Origin: Kordia sp. | GTDB taxonomy: Bacteria; Bacteroidota; Bacteroidia; Flavobacteriales; Flavobacteriaceae | Length of the DNA stretch: 48,891 bases | Direction of reading: 5' to 3' | Assembly (NCBI GenBank): GCA_002733415.1 | Contig: NVVR01000023.1 | Location: 1 to 48,891 of the forward strand | Shown: in pieces, positions 8,310-16,935 of the stretch | Layout: each line of letters opens with the position of its first letter | How positions within the stretch are numbered: position 1 is the stretch's first letter | Translations under genes and position numbers: made by a program | Notes under the pieces: generated by a model | The model's input: the letters and a program-made list of their open reading frames with translations, nothing else | Databases searched by the model: none | What the model was told of the DNA's origin: nothing

Positions 8310-9224
8310 GTGAATTTTAAAGAAATAATTCAAGACACCTACCAAAAAGTTAAAAACATAGAGGACAGAGGACAGTTAGCAACTTACATTCCTGAATTAG
8401 CTAATGTCAATTCAGAAAGTTTTGGAGTACACATATCAACAATTGATAAGGTTAGTTTCGGTATAGGCGATTGTTCTGAAAGGTTTTCGATTCAGAGTAT
8501 CGCAAAAGTACTTTCACTAAGCTTAGCATATGGTATTCTTGGCGAGAAAATATGGGACAGACTTGGGGTAGAACCTTCTGGAACAGCATTTAATTCTCTT
8601 ATTCAGCTTGAAGCAGATAATGGCATACCAAGAAATCCGTTTATAAACGCAGGAGCAATCGTAATTTCGGATATTCTTCTTAGCAATTTAGAAAACCCCA
8701 AAGAAGATTTTTTAGCTTTTGTTAGAAATATTTCTAACAATTTAGAAATAAATTATTCAACTAAAATAGCGGCATCAGAAAAAACCGTAGGATTTCGAAA
8801 TACAGCTTTATGTAATTTCATAAAATCTTTAGACAATATTCAAAATAACCCTTCAGACGTTCTTAATTTCTATTTTGATCTTTGCTCTATTGAAATGAAT
8901 TGCAAAGAACTTTCAGAGCTACTCTTGTTTTTAGCAAACAATGGGGCTAGAACTTTTGACAACAGCCAGGTAGTAACCAAAAGCCAATCTAAAAGGATAA
9001 ATGCGCTAATGCAAACTTGTGGGTTTTATGATGAATCCGGTGAATTTGCCTTTAAAGTTGGCCTTCCTGGAAAAAGTGGCGTTGGAGGAGGAATCATAGC
9101 AATACATCCAAATCAATATGCAATTGCTGTTTGGAGTCCAAAGCTGAATAAAAAAGGAAATTCAAACAAAGGAATGAAGTTCCTTGAAGAGTTTACAACA
9201 AAATCTCAATTGTCAATATTTTGA
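8310..9224 (+). CDS. glsA: glutaminase
   Basis: Hydrolyses L-glutamine to glutamate and ammonia; serine-dependent enzyme related to class A beta-lactamases. Seen: the SxxK motif Ser63-Lys66 in 'FSIQSIAKVLSL', 'VEPSGTAFNS', 'GIPRNPFINAGAI' (substrate pocket), and 'KSGVGGGIIA' near the C-terminus, as in the family. At 304 aa it has the standard length. The start codon is GTG at 8310; no in-frame ATG lies nearby upstream, and the protein begins like known glutaminases. No amino-acid antiporter (GadC type) is adjacent, so a link to acid resistance is not supported here. Confidence 0.95.
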   Translation: MNFKEIIQDTYQKVKNIEDRGQLATYIPELANVNSESFGVHISTIDKVSFGIGDCSERFSIQSIAKVLSLSLAYGILGEKIWDRLGVEPSGTAFNSLIQLEADNGIPRNPFINAGAIVISDILLSNLENPKEDFLAFVRNISNNLEINYSTKIAASEKTVGFRNTALCNFIKSLDNIQNNPSDVLNFYFDLCSIEMNCKELSELLLFLANNGARTFDNSQVVTKSQSKRINALMQTCGFYDESGEFAFKVGLPGKSGVGGGIIAIHPNQYAIAVWSPKLNKKGNSNKGMKFLEEFTTKSQLSIF

Positions 9225-9573
9225 AATAAAAACTGCTACAGAAATATTTGTAAAACACAGATAAAAAGTGGAAAGATTCAGAAAAACAGGAATTGTTTAT
9301 CAAAGACTCTTAAAGGAGGGGAGTATGAACGGTGATGGAAAAAAGCAACCATTGGCTTATAAGTGAAAATGGATACGCTTCTTTTATATGACAAAAAAAT
9401 ATAGATTAGCAGACAGATAGAAAAAGTTTTTCAGAGTAAAAATCACCTAACAAATTGAATAAAATATTATTCACTAAACTTATTTTATTAACTCTAATAA
9501 TAAGTAGTTACATTGATAATAAATAAACGTCGTTAAAAAGCGTATATTCAAACTATAAAATTAAAGCTATTAT
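9225..9573. other. intergenic region; only a 13-codon ORF seen
   Basis: 349 bp of AT-rich DNA between glsA and the NYN gene. I see no terminator, tRNA or long ORF. The only notable element is a short ORF at 9325-9366 with a strong Shine-Dalgarno sequence (listed separately). Confidence 0.5.
9325..9366 (+). CDS. possible 13-residue mini-ORF with strong ribosome binding site
   Basis: ATG at 9325 is preceded by AAAGGAGGGGAGT, a near-perfect Shine-Dalgarno that is exceptional in this window, where most genes lack one. The predicted product is MNGDGKKQPLAYK followed by TGA. It could be a leader peptide, a remnant of a foreign gene or chance; no conservation can be judged from one sequence. Confidence 0.2.
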   Translation: MNGDGKKQPLAYK

Positions 9574-10332
9574 ATGAATATGAATTTAGCGGTACTTATA
9601 GATGGAGACAATATACCTTCTGCCCACGTAAAAGAGATGATGGAGGAAATTGCGAAGTATGGAAACCCCACCATTAAAAGAATTTATGGAGATTGGACAA
9701 ACCCTCATTTGTCGAAATGGAAAAATCTACTGCTTCAAAATGCAATTACACCTATTCAACAGTATGCGTATACTACAGGGAAAAATGCTACTGATTCTGC
9801 CATGATTATTGATGCTATGGATATTTTATATTCTGAAAAAGTAAGTGGTTTTTGCCTGGTTTCAAGCGATAGCGATTTCACAAAACTAGCTACTAGATTA
9901 AGGGAAGCCGGAATGCAAGTTATTGGGATAGGCGAAAAAAAGACACCTACACCCTTCGTAGTTGCTTGTGATAGATTTATATACCTCGAAATCCTTCGAA
10001 ATCAATCTAACAAAAAGGAAGACTCTAATAAGAAAGATAAACCCGAAGAAAATATTGATAAGATTACTCCAAAAGTAATTAAGTTATTATCTACAACTAT
10101 TACTGACTCATCAGATGAAGATGGCTGGGCGTTTCTTGGTGACGTAGGAAGTCTACTTCAAAAAAAGCAAACTAATTTTGATTCTAGAAATTATGGTTTT
10201 GAAAAATTAACACCATTAATTAAATCTATAGGAGATTTTGAAATTGAACAGCGTGAAAATCCAAAAAGCAGGAATAAACTAATTTTCGTCAAGAATAAGG
10301 ACAAACGTAAAACAAAAAATAAAAAAAACTAA
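9574..10332 (+). CDS. NYN (PIN-like) nuclease-fold protein with C-terminal OST-HTH/LOTUS domain
   Basis: An N-terminal NYN domain, a PIN-like metal-dependent RNase fold, runs to ~residue 145. Acidic residues sit at the expected sites: 'LAVLIDGDNIP' (first Asp pair), 'TDSAMIIDAMD' (central) and 'CLVSSDSDFTKLATRLRE' (DSDF). After a Lys-rich linker (~148-165), a LOTUS/OST-HTH domain follows ('DGWAFLGDVGSLLQKK', 'YGFEKLTPLIKSI'), a known RNA-binding winged helix. The C-terminus is a basic tail. It resembles bacterial MARF1/LabA-like proteins (DUF88 group) thought to act in RNA turnover. It is convergent with tex, overlapping it by 4 bp at the stop codons. Target RNA unknown. Confidence 0.9.
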   Translation: MNMNLAVLIDGDNIPSAHVKEMMEEIAKYGNPTIKRIYGDWTNPHLSKWKNLLLQNAITPIQQYAYTTGKNATDSAMIIDAMDILYSEKVSGFCLVSSDSDFTKLATRLREAGMQVIGIGEKKTPTPFVVACDRFIYLEILRNQSNKKEDSNKKDKPEENIDKITPKVIKLLSTTITDSSDEDGWAFLGDVGSLLQKKQTNFDSRNYGFEKLTPLIKSIGDFEIEQRENPKSRNKLIFVKNKDKRKTKNKKN

Positions 10333-12458
10333 TCCACCATACTCAACTGAATTCTTCCACGTGATTCATCAACCTCAATTACCTTTACGGTTACATGTTG
10401 GTTTAACTTTACTACTTCGTTTGGGTCTGAGATAAATTTAGTTGCCAATTTAGAAATATGCACTAAACCACTTTGTTTGATACCAATATCAACAAAGCAT
10501 CCAAAATTGGTAATATTATTCACTATACCAGGTACTCGCATACCTACTTTTACGTCTTCAATTTTCTTTAAATCCGCTGCAAACTCAAAAACTTTAGCTA
10601 GTTTTCTTGGGTCAGCTCCTGGCTTTTCTAACTCCTCAATAATATCTTTTAAGGTTGGTAACCCTATTTCCTCAGTACAATATTTATCAAGCGCTATACT
10701 TAAAATCAACTGTTTATCACCTATCAAATCGGAAAGCTTCACTTTTAAATCTTTCGCCATTTGCTCCACCAACTTATAACGTTCCGGGTGAACTGCTGAA
10801 TTATCTAAGGGATGTTTCCCATCAATAATACGCATAAATCCAGCTGCTTGCTCAAAAGATTTTGCTCCTAAACGAGGTACTTTTTTCAATTCTGCTCGTG
10901 ACTGAATACTCCCATTCTCCGTTCGGTACTTTACAATGTTTTCTGCAATTGTAGTTCCTATACCTGATACATAACTTAATAACGGAGCACTCGCTGTATT
11001 TACATTTACGCCAATAGTATTCACACAACTCATCACTACAGTATCCAGTTCTTTCTTTAATTTTGACTGGTCAACATCGTGCTGATATTGCCCTACACCT
11101 ATTGATTTCGCATCTATTTTTACCAGTTCGGCTAACGGATCAGCTAAACGCCTACCAATAGAAACCGCACCTCTTACCGTTACATCATAATCAGGAAATT
11201 CATCACGTGCTATTTTAGAAGCAGAATATACTGATGCTCCAGCTTCATTAACAACAAACACTTGTACTGCCTCCTTATCTAAATGTAACTTTTTTACAAA
11301 AGCTTCTGTTTCTCTTGAAGCTGTACCGTTACCAATAGCAATAGCTTCAATTTTATACGTATTTACTAATGTTTTAATCTTTTTAAGCGCTTCTGTCTCT
11401 TTATTTTGTGGCGGATGCGGATAAATAACATCATTCTGTTTTAAATCGCCATTTTCATCCAAGCAAACTACTTTACAACCGCTCCTAAAACCTGGATCTA
11501 ACGCTAAAATTCGTTTTTCCCCTAATGGAGCTCCTAGTAATAATTGTCTTAAATTATTTGAAAACACCTGTATGGCCTTTTCATCTGCTTTTTCCTTTGC
11601 CACCTTTAAAACTTCATTACTTATAGCTGGTTGCAACAATCGTTTGTATGAATCTTCAATTGCCATAAAAATATGATCGGCACATGACTGACTTCCTGTT
11701 TTTAGTATCGTTTTGTCAATACTATCCAGAGCATCTTCTTTATCAACAGCAACTTTTATGCGAACAAACCCTTCGTTTTGTGCACGTAACAATGCCAATA
11801 ACCTATGAGATGGTGCTTTATGTAAAGGCTCGTCCCAATCGAAATATTGTTGGTATTTCTGCGCTTTTTCATCAGTTGCTTTCGCTTTTATAATTTTAGA
11901 AGATACTACCGATTTTTGCTGATACATACGTCGGATTTTCTGACGTACAAATTCATTTTCATTTACCCATTCCGCAATAATATCACGAGCTCCTTGTAAA
12001 GCCTCCTCTTTAGTAGCAACTGCTCCTTTAGAATAGCGAGAAGCGGTAGTTTCAATATTCAAATCTTGCTGCTTCATGATGATTTTTGCCAATGGCTCTA
12101 ATCCGTTATCACGAGCTTCTGTAGCTTTTGTTTTTCGTTTTTTCTTATAAGGAAGGTAAATATCTTCTAACTGAGTTAAATCTACAATCTTCTCAATTTT
12201 ATGTTTCAAATCAGAGGTTAACGCTCCTTGTTCCTCTATTGCTTTTAAAATAGTTGTTTTTCGTTTTTCTAAATCTTCAAATAAGCCTTTATACTTTACA
12301 ATTTCTCCAATAGCAACCTCATCAAAGTTTCCCGTCATTTCTTTACGATACCTTGAAATAAATGGTATTGTAGCATCTTCATCTAACAATTTTAAGGTGT
12401 TTATAATTCCTTTTTCTGCTAACTGCGTCGCTTTTATGATGTATTGAAGTTTGTTCAT
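10329..12458 (-). CDS. tex: Tex-family RNA-binding transcription accessory protein
   Basis: Conserved nucleic-acid-binding protein linked to transcription and RNA handling. Domains in order: an N-terminal helical Tex region ('IPFISRYRKEMTGNFDEVAI'), a YqgF/RNase H-like domain (~residue 318 on, 'RILALDPGFRSGCKVVCLD'), helix-hairpin-helix repeats ('VSGIGTTIAENIVKYRTENG', 'KVPRLGAKSFEQAAGFMRI') and a C-terminal S1 RNA-binding domain (~637-707, 'GIVNNITNFGCFVDIGI'). Length of 709 aa is within the usual range. Its 3' end overlaps the NYN gene by 4 bp on the opposite strand, so read-through of either would be antisense to the other. Confidence 0.96.
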   Translation of the reverse strand: MNKLQYIIKATQLAEKGIINTLKLLDEDATIPFISRYRKEMTGNFDEVAIGEIVKYKGLFEDLEKRKTTILKAIEEQGALTSDLKHKIEKIVDLTQLEDIYLPYKKKRKTKATEARDNGLEPLAKIIMKQQDLNIETTASRYSKGAVATKEEALQGARDIIAEWVNENEFVRQKIRRMYQQKSVVSSKIIKAKATDEKAQKYQQYFDWDEPLHKAPSHRLLALLRAQNEGFVRIKVAVDKEDALDSIDKTILKTGSQSCADHIFMAIEDSYKRLLQPAISNEVLKVAKEKADEKAIQVFSNNLRQLLLGAPLGEKRILALDPGFRSGCKVVCLDENGDLKQNDVIYPHPPQNKETEALKKIKTLVNTYKIEAIAIGNGTASRETEAFVKKLHLDKEAVQVFVVNEAGASVYSASKIARDEFPDYDVTVRGAVSIGRRLADPLAELVKIDAKSIGVGQYQHDVDQSKLKKELDTVVMSCVNTIGVNVNTASAPLLSYVSGIGTTIAENIVKYRTENGSIQSRAELKKVPRLGAKSFEQAAGFMRIIDGKHPLDNSAVHPERYKLVEQMAKDLKVKLSDLIGDKQLILSIALDKYCTEEIGLPTLKDIIEELEKPGADPRKLAKVFEFAADLKKIEDVKVGMRVPGIVNNITNFGCFVDIGIKQSGLVHISKLATKFISDPNEVVKLNQHVTVKVIEVDESRGRIQLSMVD

Positions 12459-12605
12459 TTTAATGCTATATGTTTTTTGTATTATATCCTGTTTTTTAAC
12501 CTTCCTTTTTCAGTTATAAACGTACTAATTTTGACAAATAATTTATTTGTTTAGGAGTTGATGTGTTTATATTTTCTGTGCTTTATTAATGTAGCTATAA
12601 GACTA

Positions 12606-12633
12606 TGTGATTTCTCCTATCGTCGAAATGACT
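12606..12633. repeat. partial dispersed palindromic repeat unit
   Basis: The plus strand reads TTTCTCCTATCGTCGAAATG within the tex-rsmI gap. This is the core of a repeat I recall as common between genes of Flavobacteriaceae (reverse strand CATTTCGACGATAGGAGAAA). Only one arm is evident here. Confidence 0.4.
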
Positions 12634-12686
12634 TCTCGCATCAAATTCGTTGATCTATATTCTGAAATCATTTTAAGTTGAAAACC

Positions 12687-13355
12687 TTACTTTCCTTCTA
12701 CAATTATTACAATCTCCCCTTTTGGAGGCTTATTTTCGTAATGTGTAAGTACTTCTTTTGCGGTTCCCCTTACGGTTTCTTCGTATAACTTAGTTAACTC
12801 TCTAGAAACAGAAACTTGCCTCTCTTCTCCGAAGTATTCACAAAAATGCCCTAGAGTTTTCACTAATTTATGAGGAGATTCATAAAAAATTATAGTGCGT
12901 GTTTCTTCAGCTAGAATCTTTAAACGTGTTTGCCTTCCTTTTTTAACTGGTAAAAATCCTTCAAACACAAATTTATCATTTGGGAGTCCTGAGTTTACTA
13001 AGGCAGGAACAAACGCTGTAGCTCCTGGCAAGCAATCTACTTCTATACCTTCATTCACACAAGCTCTTGTTAATAAAAAACCTGGATCCGATATTGCAGG
13101 AGTACCTGCGTCAGAAATTAATGCAATAACTTGTCCAGACTTTAGCTTCTGAATAACATTTGCTATTGTTCTATGTTCATTATGCATGTGATGACTTTGC
13201 ATTTGAGTACCAATTTCAAAATGCTTTAATAATTTCCCTGAAGTTCTAGTGTCTTCTGCAAGAATTAAGTCTGCTTCTTTAAGCACTCTTATTCCTCTAA
13301 AAGTCATGTCTTCTAAGTTTCCGATAGGAGTTGGAACGATATATAATTTACTCAT
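12687..13355 (-). CDS. rsmI: 16S rRNA (cytidine1402-2'-O)-methyltransferase
   Basis: SAM-dependent tetrapyrrole-methylase-fold enzyme that 2'-O-methylates C1402 in the decoding centre of 16S rRNA. Seen: 'LYIVPTPIGNLEDMTFRGI' at the N-terminus, 'LILAEDTRTSGKLLKHF', 'VIALISDAGTPAISDPG', 'CLPGATAFVPALVNSGL' and 'IFYESPHKLVKTL', all family signatures. The frame is open to 13382, but the family start is the ATG at 13355 ('MSKLYIVPTP'), giving 222 aa, normal for the short form. The gene stands alone on the minus strand, with a decayed peptide gene upstream. Confidence 0.95.
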   Translation of the reverse strand: MSKLYIVPTPIGNLEDMTFRGIRVLKEADLILAEDTRTSGKLLKHFEIGTQMQSHHMHNEHRTIANVIQKLKSGQVIALISDAGTPAISDPGFLLTRACVNEGIEVDCLPGATAFVPALVNSGLPNDKFVFEGFLPVKKGRQTRLKILAEETRTIIFYESPHKLVKTLGHFCEYFGEERQVSVSRELTKLYEETVRGTAKEVLTHYENKPPKGEIVIIVEGK

Positions 13356-13458
13356 GCTATAATTGAAAAATTGATGATGCAAGATTAACTATCCTTAACC
13401 AATAAAACACATTTAATTGTAATATTTTGAGTTTATTCTTTCCTCTTTTTACAACTTT

Positions 13459-13648
13459 TTATTTAATTTTTTGACAACCTACTTCTTTCCTTTCAAATTT
13501 CTTGTCATAATTAAAACACCTTACATAACATTTTCCTTCTTTCGGATTTCCTGGGAAATTATAATTCTGAGCTTTCAATTGAAACGTGAAAGTCAGTATT
13601 ATAATTAATAATATTATATTTTTAATTTGTTTTTCGTTTCGTTAACAT
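13459..13648 (-). pseudogene. small secreted protein remnant with GKCYVRC motif
   Basis: A minus-strand frame reads a secretion signal ('KNIILLIIILTFTFQLKAQ') followed by 'NYNFPGNPKEGKCYVRC' and ~21 more residues to a TAA at 13459-13461. 'NPxxGKCYxxC' is what I recall from the N-terminal region of flavobacterial OmpA-type and related secreted proteins. The only suitable ATG (13646-13648) is in a different frame, separated by the A-rich stretch around 13625-13640, so a one-base shift seems to have broken the start. The rest of any larger gene is missing. A short functional peptide with an unusual start is an alternative. Confidence 0.4.
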
Positions 13649-13683
13649 TTTTTCACCCAACATAAAAATAAGAGATATTTATC

Positions 13684-14427
13684 CTAAGAATACTTGCCTT
13701 CTAAAAAAGACAATAAACGTTGTTCATAATCTTCTTTACCTATCCAGTTATTGTATTCTGGCTTTACCATATTGTTTAAAAACTCAAGCGCTTCTAATTC
13801 ACTTGATGAAGTATTTAATTGTGATATCACACGATTAAAATCTTCCGTACTTCCGTTAAACAGGTGCTTCACAAAAGCAATACGATCATTCAACCCTATG
13901 GTAATCCCTTTTTTTAATCTATCATTTAACGATCCTGATTTAGCTGAAGAAACCTCAACATCACTTTGAGTTGGAGTAACTGTTTCCATATCATTTTTAC
14001 CTACGGATGGTTGTGCCATAACCGCTTCAAACATATCATCAACTTGTTGCGTTTCTGGTTCCATTTGCGCAACAATATCAATCATTTTTTCGGTTGCTGA
14101 CTCTACTAAATACTCATCCATTTCTTCATCGGAAACAAATAAATCTTCATCTAGTGTTGATAATATATCAGAATTTGAAAAATCATCTTCTATACTAGTT
14201 TCTTCTTCTTTTACCGGCTCCTCAATAATTATTTCAGGAATAGGTTCAGCTACTTTTTGAGTATCAAGGTTCTCTTCAACAAATTTTAAAACTGTCAATT
14301 TTTCAAACAATTCTTTTGCTAAATTTTGCATTTCTGAAACCGAAGTGTTTTCTGATAAATTTTGAATTTTTTCGGCAAGTGCTTGTAAATCTGATTTAAG
14401 TAACGCTTTCATTCCTTCACTAAACAT
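13684..14427 (-). CDS. conserved flavobacterial protein of unknown function, acidic middle region
   Basis: 247 aa with no signal peptide, so probably cytoplasmic. The N-terminal ~50 residues are helical with heptad-like leucines ('LKSDLQALAEKIQNL'), residues ~60-155 are acidic and low-complexity, and the C-terminal ~75 residues are compact and look conserved ('LNDRIAFVKHLFNGSTEDFN', 'ALEFLNNMVKPEYNNWIGK'). I recall this C-terminal block from uncharacterised Flavobacteriia proteins but no function. Met6 (nt 14412) is an alternative start. It lies 49 bp from the 3' end of tolC on the same strand, but tolC seems to belong to another locus. Confidence 0.8.
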   Translation of the reverse strand: MFSEGMKALLKSDLQALAEKIQNLSENTSVSEMQNLAKELFEKLTVLKFVEENLDTQKVAEPIPEIIIEEPVKEEETSIEDDFSNSDILSTLDEDLFVSDEEMDEYLVESATEKMIDIVAQMEPETQQVDDMFEAVMAQPSVGKNDMETVTPTQSDVEVSSAKSGSLNDRLKKGITIGLNDRIAFVKHLFNGSTEDFNRVISQLNTSSSELEALEFLNNMVKPEYNNWIGKEDYEQRLLSFLEGKYS

Positions 14428-14476
14428 TTTATATTCTTGTAAATTTCTTGAAATATACTAAAAAAAACGCAACCTA

Positions 14477-15676
14477 TTAAAACTTACCTAGTGTATATAA
14501 ATGAAGTATTTTGTTTTTAAAAAAATAATTAAACTTAGCCCTTGCATAATTTGCCTTAGCCATAATATAATCGTTTTTAATTTTATCAAAATCAAAATTA
14601 TTTAATCTACCAACTTTGACACTTTTTTGAGCATATTTTAATGTAATCTCTCTTGCTAATAATGTTTTATCTGTTGATTTTAACGTTTGATTTACATTGC
14701 TTATATCAACGTACATTTCCTCAATTTGTTGTCGTAAATTAAATTTAGTTTCCTCTAAATTTAATTCTGATGTTTCTAAATTTAATTTAGAAATATTTAA
14801 TAACCCCTTATTTCTGTTTCCTGTAAAAATTAGAACTGTAATTCCTAAAGTTGCTATAGGTTTAAAATTACCTTTGGCAATATCAATATCAGTTTTAGAC
14901 ACTTCAACCAATAATTCTGATGAACTTACTTCAGTCCTATTTTTTTTTGCTGAATTGAAATATCCTTCTACTGAATTAAATGCAAAAACACTCTCTTGAA
15001 GTTCATTATACTCATTAATCACTATCACAGTTTTTACAGGCATTTGCATTAAACGTTTTAATCGCAGTAATGATAATTTTTTATTGTTTTTCTGTAATAG
15101 AAGTGTTTCTTCATCTTGTGCAACTGATGCTTCTGAGTTAAAAACTTCTGCTTCTGGCAATAACCCGGCTGTTATTCGTTTTGTAATTATTTCTAATTGA
15201 GATTTAGATATTACTAATTGATTTTCTGCTATTTTAATAAATTCATTTGTCAATAAATAATCCAAATATGCATTAGTCACATTAATAGAAATACTGTTTT
15301 CTAATAATTGATGATTATTCTCACTAAGTCGCTTATTTAAGACCGCTTTTCTTATTGTGTTATTGTTTATTGCACCATTATATAGCGTATAACTAGTATT
15401 TAAGATTGACCAATTAGTACTATGATTATTATTGTTAGTCAAATTTGAAAAAAAGATATTTGTAGATTGTGACAAGGTACTATTTATGCTTGGCAACTTA
15501 TTAGACTTAGCTACCACATTATTTTCCTGCTGAACTTGTATTGAAATCTTGCTTTTTTTTACAGATATATTATTTTCTAAAGCATATTTAATACAATCAT
15601 TCAAACTCCATTTTTTTTGAGAAAAAGAGCTCTGAAATAGTAATAATATTATAATTATTTTAAAAAACTGTGGCAT
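14477..15676 (-). CDS. TolC-family outer membrane efflux/secretion protein
   Basis: Outer membrane channel-tunnel of a tripartite exporter. A signal peptide ('FFKIIIILLLFQSSFSQ') is followed by 'WSLNDCIKYALENNISVKK', the typical OEP start, and two long helical repeats with family-like Asn/Leu-rich helices ('KSQLEIITKRITAGLLPEAE', 'YAQKSVKVGRLNNFDFDKIK'). The ATG at 15676 is preferred; the frame extends to a TTG at 15703, but those codons form one arm of a hairpin. At ~400 aa it is slightly short but complete. It is downstream of the broken hlyD-peptide fusion gene, separated by a probable terminator, so this was probably the outer membrane part of a peptide exporter. Confidence 0.88.
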   Translation of the reverse strand: MPQFFKIIIILLLFQSSFSQKKWSLNDCIKYALENNISVKKSKISIQVQQENNVVAKSNKLPSINSTLSQSTNIFFSNLTNNNNHSTNWSILNTSYTLYNGAINNNTIRKAVLNKRLSENNHQLLENSISINVTNAYLDYLLTNEFIKIAENQLVISKSQLEIITKRITAGLLPEAEVFNSEASVAQDEETLLLQKNNKKLSLLRLKRLMQMPVKTVIVINEYNELQESVFAFNSVEGYFNSAKKNRTEVSSSELLVEVSKTDIDIAKGNFKPIATLGITVLIFTGNRNKGLLNISKLNLETSELNLEETKFNLRQQIEEMYVDISNVNQTLKSTDKTLLAREITLKYAQKSVKVGRLNNFDFDKIKNDYIMAKANYARAKFNYFFKNKILHLYTLGKF

Positions 15677-15689
15677 TAAAAAAAAGTTG

Positions 15690-15733
15690 AAAAACTGTGC
15701 CAAAAAATAAATAATTTTATTTCTATGGCACAG
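15690..15733 (-). terminator. hairpin between the hlyD fusion gene and tolC
   Basis: CTGTGCCA (15695-15702) and TGGCACAG (15726-15733) form an 8-bp stem. On the minus strand it comes just after the hlyD-fusion stop and is followed by TTTTTC, as in an intrinsic terminator. It overlaps the extended reading frame of tolC, supporting the tolC start at 15676. Confidence 0.55.
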
Positions 15734-15749
15734 CCTTTATGTATATTAA

Positions 15750-15887
15750 TTATTTAGAAATTACTGCGTTACAAAATGGTATTGTAAAACGTGTAGGGCT
15801 TGTATCATCATTATAACAATTAACTCCTGAACCTCCTATTACGGTAACTTGATCCGTTTTACTTAATTCTACAACATTCTTTTTCTT
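15750..15887 (-). other. putative GG-leader peptide region fused to hlyD
   Basis: In-frame tail of the hlyD gene. The leader-like part is 'KKKNVVELSKTDQVTVIGG' and the core would be 26 residues with Cys at core positions 5 and 20 ('GVNCYNDD' and 'PFCNAVISK'). Flavobacterial GG-leader precursors have a basic start, an 'ELSK' or 'LNK' stretch and end in a hydrophobic residue plus GG, all seen here. A hairpin just downstream fits the end of a small peptide gene. The fusion point is ~15887; the peptide's own ATG is gone. Function is inference. Confidence 0.5.
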
Positions 15888-16915
15888 AAATACTAATTGT
15901 GAAAGGCTTCTTGTTGTTAAGAAAAAACGACTTGTATTTGTCATTCCTTTTTTCAATTTACCCACTGATCCATTTCTAAGAAATAAGCTTTTTTCATTTA
16001 TAGAGCTCCTTATTTTATAAACAGGTATATCATTCACAAAAACAATATCTGAACCAATTTCAGTTATCTTTCCTGTAGCAAACCCCCATTGATTAGAATT
16101 ATAAGCATCTATTTGATATTTAGCTTTTTCTTTAATAAACCCAATATCAGATGGAGATACATAGGTTTCAATAATTAAATTTTTATCTGGTGAGATTTGA
16201 GCAATTAAATTACCTAAAGTAACCGTACTCCCGTTTGTTATGCCTTGTACATTAATTAACTCCCCGTCAATTGGTGCTATAAGTACATACCTTTTTTTTT
16301 CTTCTATTAACTGGTTTTCATTAGATTTTGTGTTTTCAATAGACTGCTTAAACCCTGTAAGTTCTTTTTGCCAAGTTAAATTTGACTGCTTAATGAAGTT
16401 AACCCGATCGTTTTTAAGTTTATTAAGAGTTAGTAATTCTTTATCATAATCCGATTGTGAAATAACCTTCTCTTTGAATAGATATACTGCCCTATCATAT
16501 TCTGTTTTAGCATTTTTAATTATAACATTAAAGTTATAAAGCTCTTGTTGGTATTTTAACTGTTCCGTTTTATAATGTTCAGTCTTTATTTTATCATAGC
16601 CTTTAGACAGTAACTTAGTAAGGTCTTCAATAAAGTCTTGGTAAGACTTTAACTGAAGTTCTAATAATTTTTTTTGTTCTTGTAATATTTTTTGATCAAT
16701 AATTAATAAGGTATCCCCTTTCTTCACTTTCTTATTTTCATAAATGTTATATACAGAAATCCTACCTGATGCTGGGGGATAAATTGATACAATGTTCTCT
16801 TGACTAATTATCCTTCCTCTACTTGTGGTATACAAGTCAATTTCAATAAACGGCAAAGAGGTAAATCCTGCTACTAGTGTGAGTACAATTACCCAAAAAA
16901 ATCCAATTCGATTTC

Positions 16916-16935
16916 TTGCTATATTTTGCTATATG
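16916..16935. repeat. 10-bp tandem duplication that frameshifts hlyD
   Basis: TTGCTATATT (16916-16925) is followed directly by TTGCTATATG (16926-16935), two copies with one mismatch. Removing either copy restores one continuous HlyD frame through '...VEYHIARNRIGFFW'. This identifies the duplication as the lesion. Confidence 0.8.

Noticed and set aside
7710..8345. Minus-strand ORF of 211 codons opposite the small membrane protein
   Set aside because: It is antisense to the 7873-8280 gene and to the start of uvrC, with composition that reads like a reverse-strand shadow and no family features.
15677..15703. Earlier TTG start for tolC
   Set aside because: These codons coincide with a hairpin arm, and the ATG at 15676 begins a normal signal peptide.
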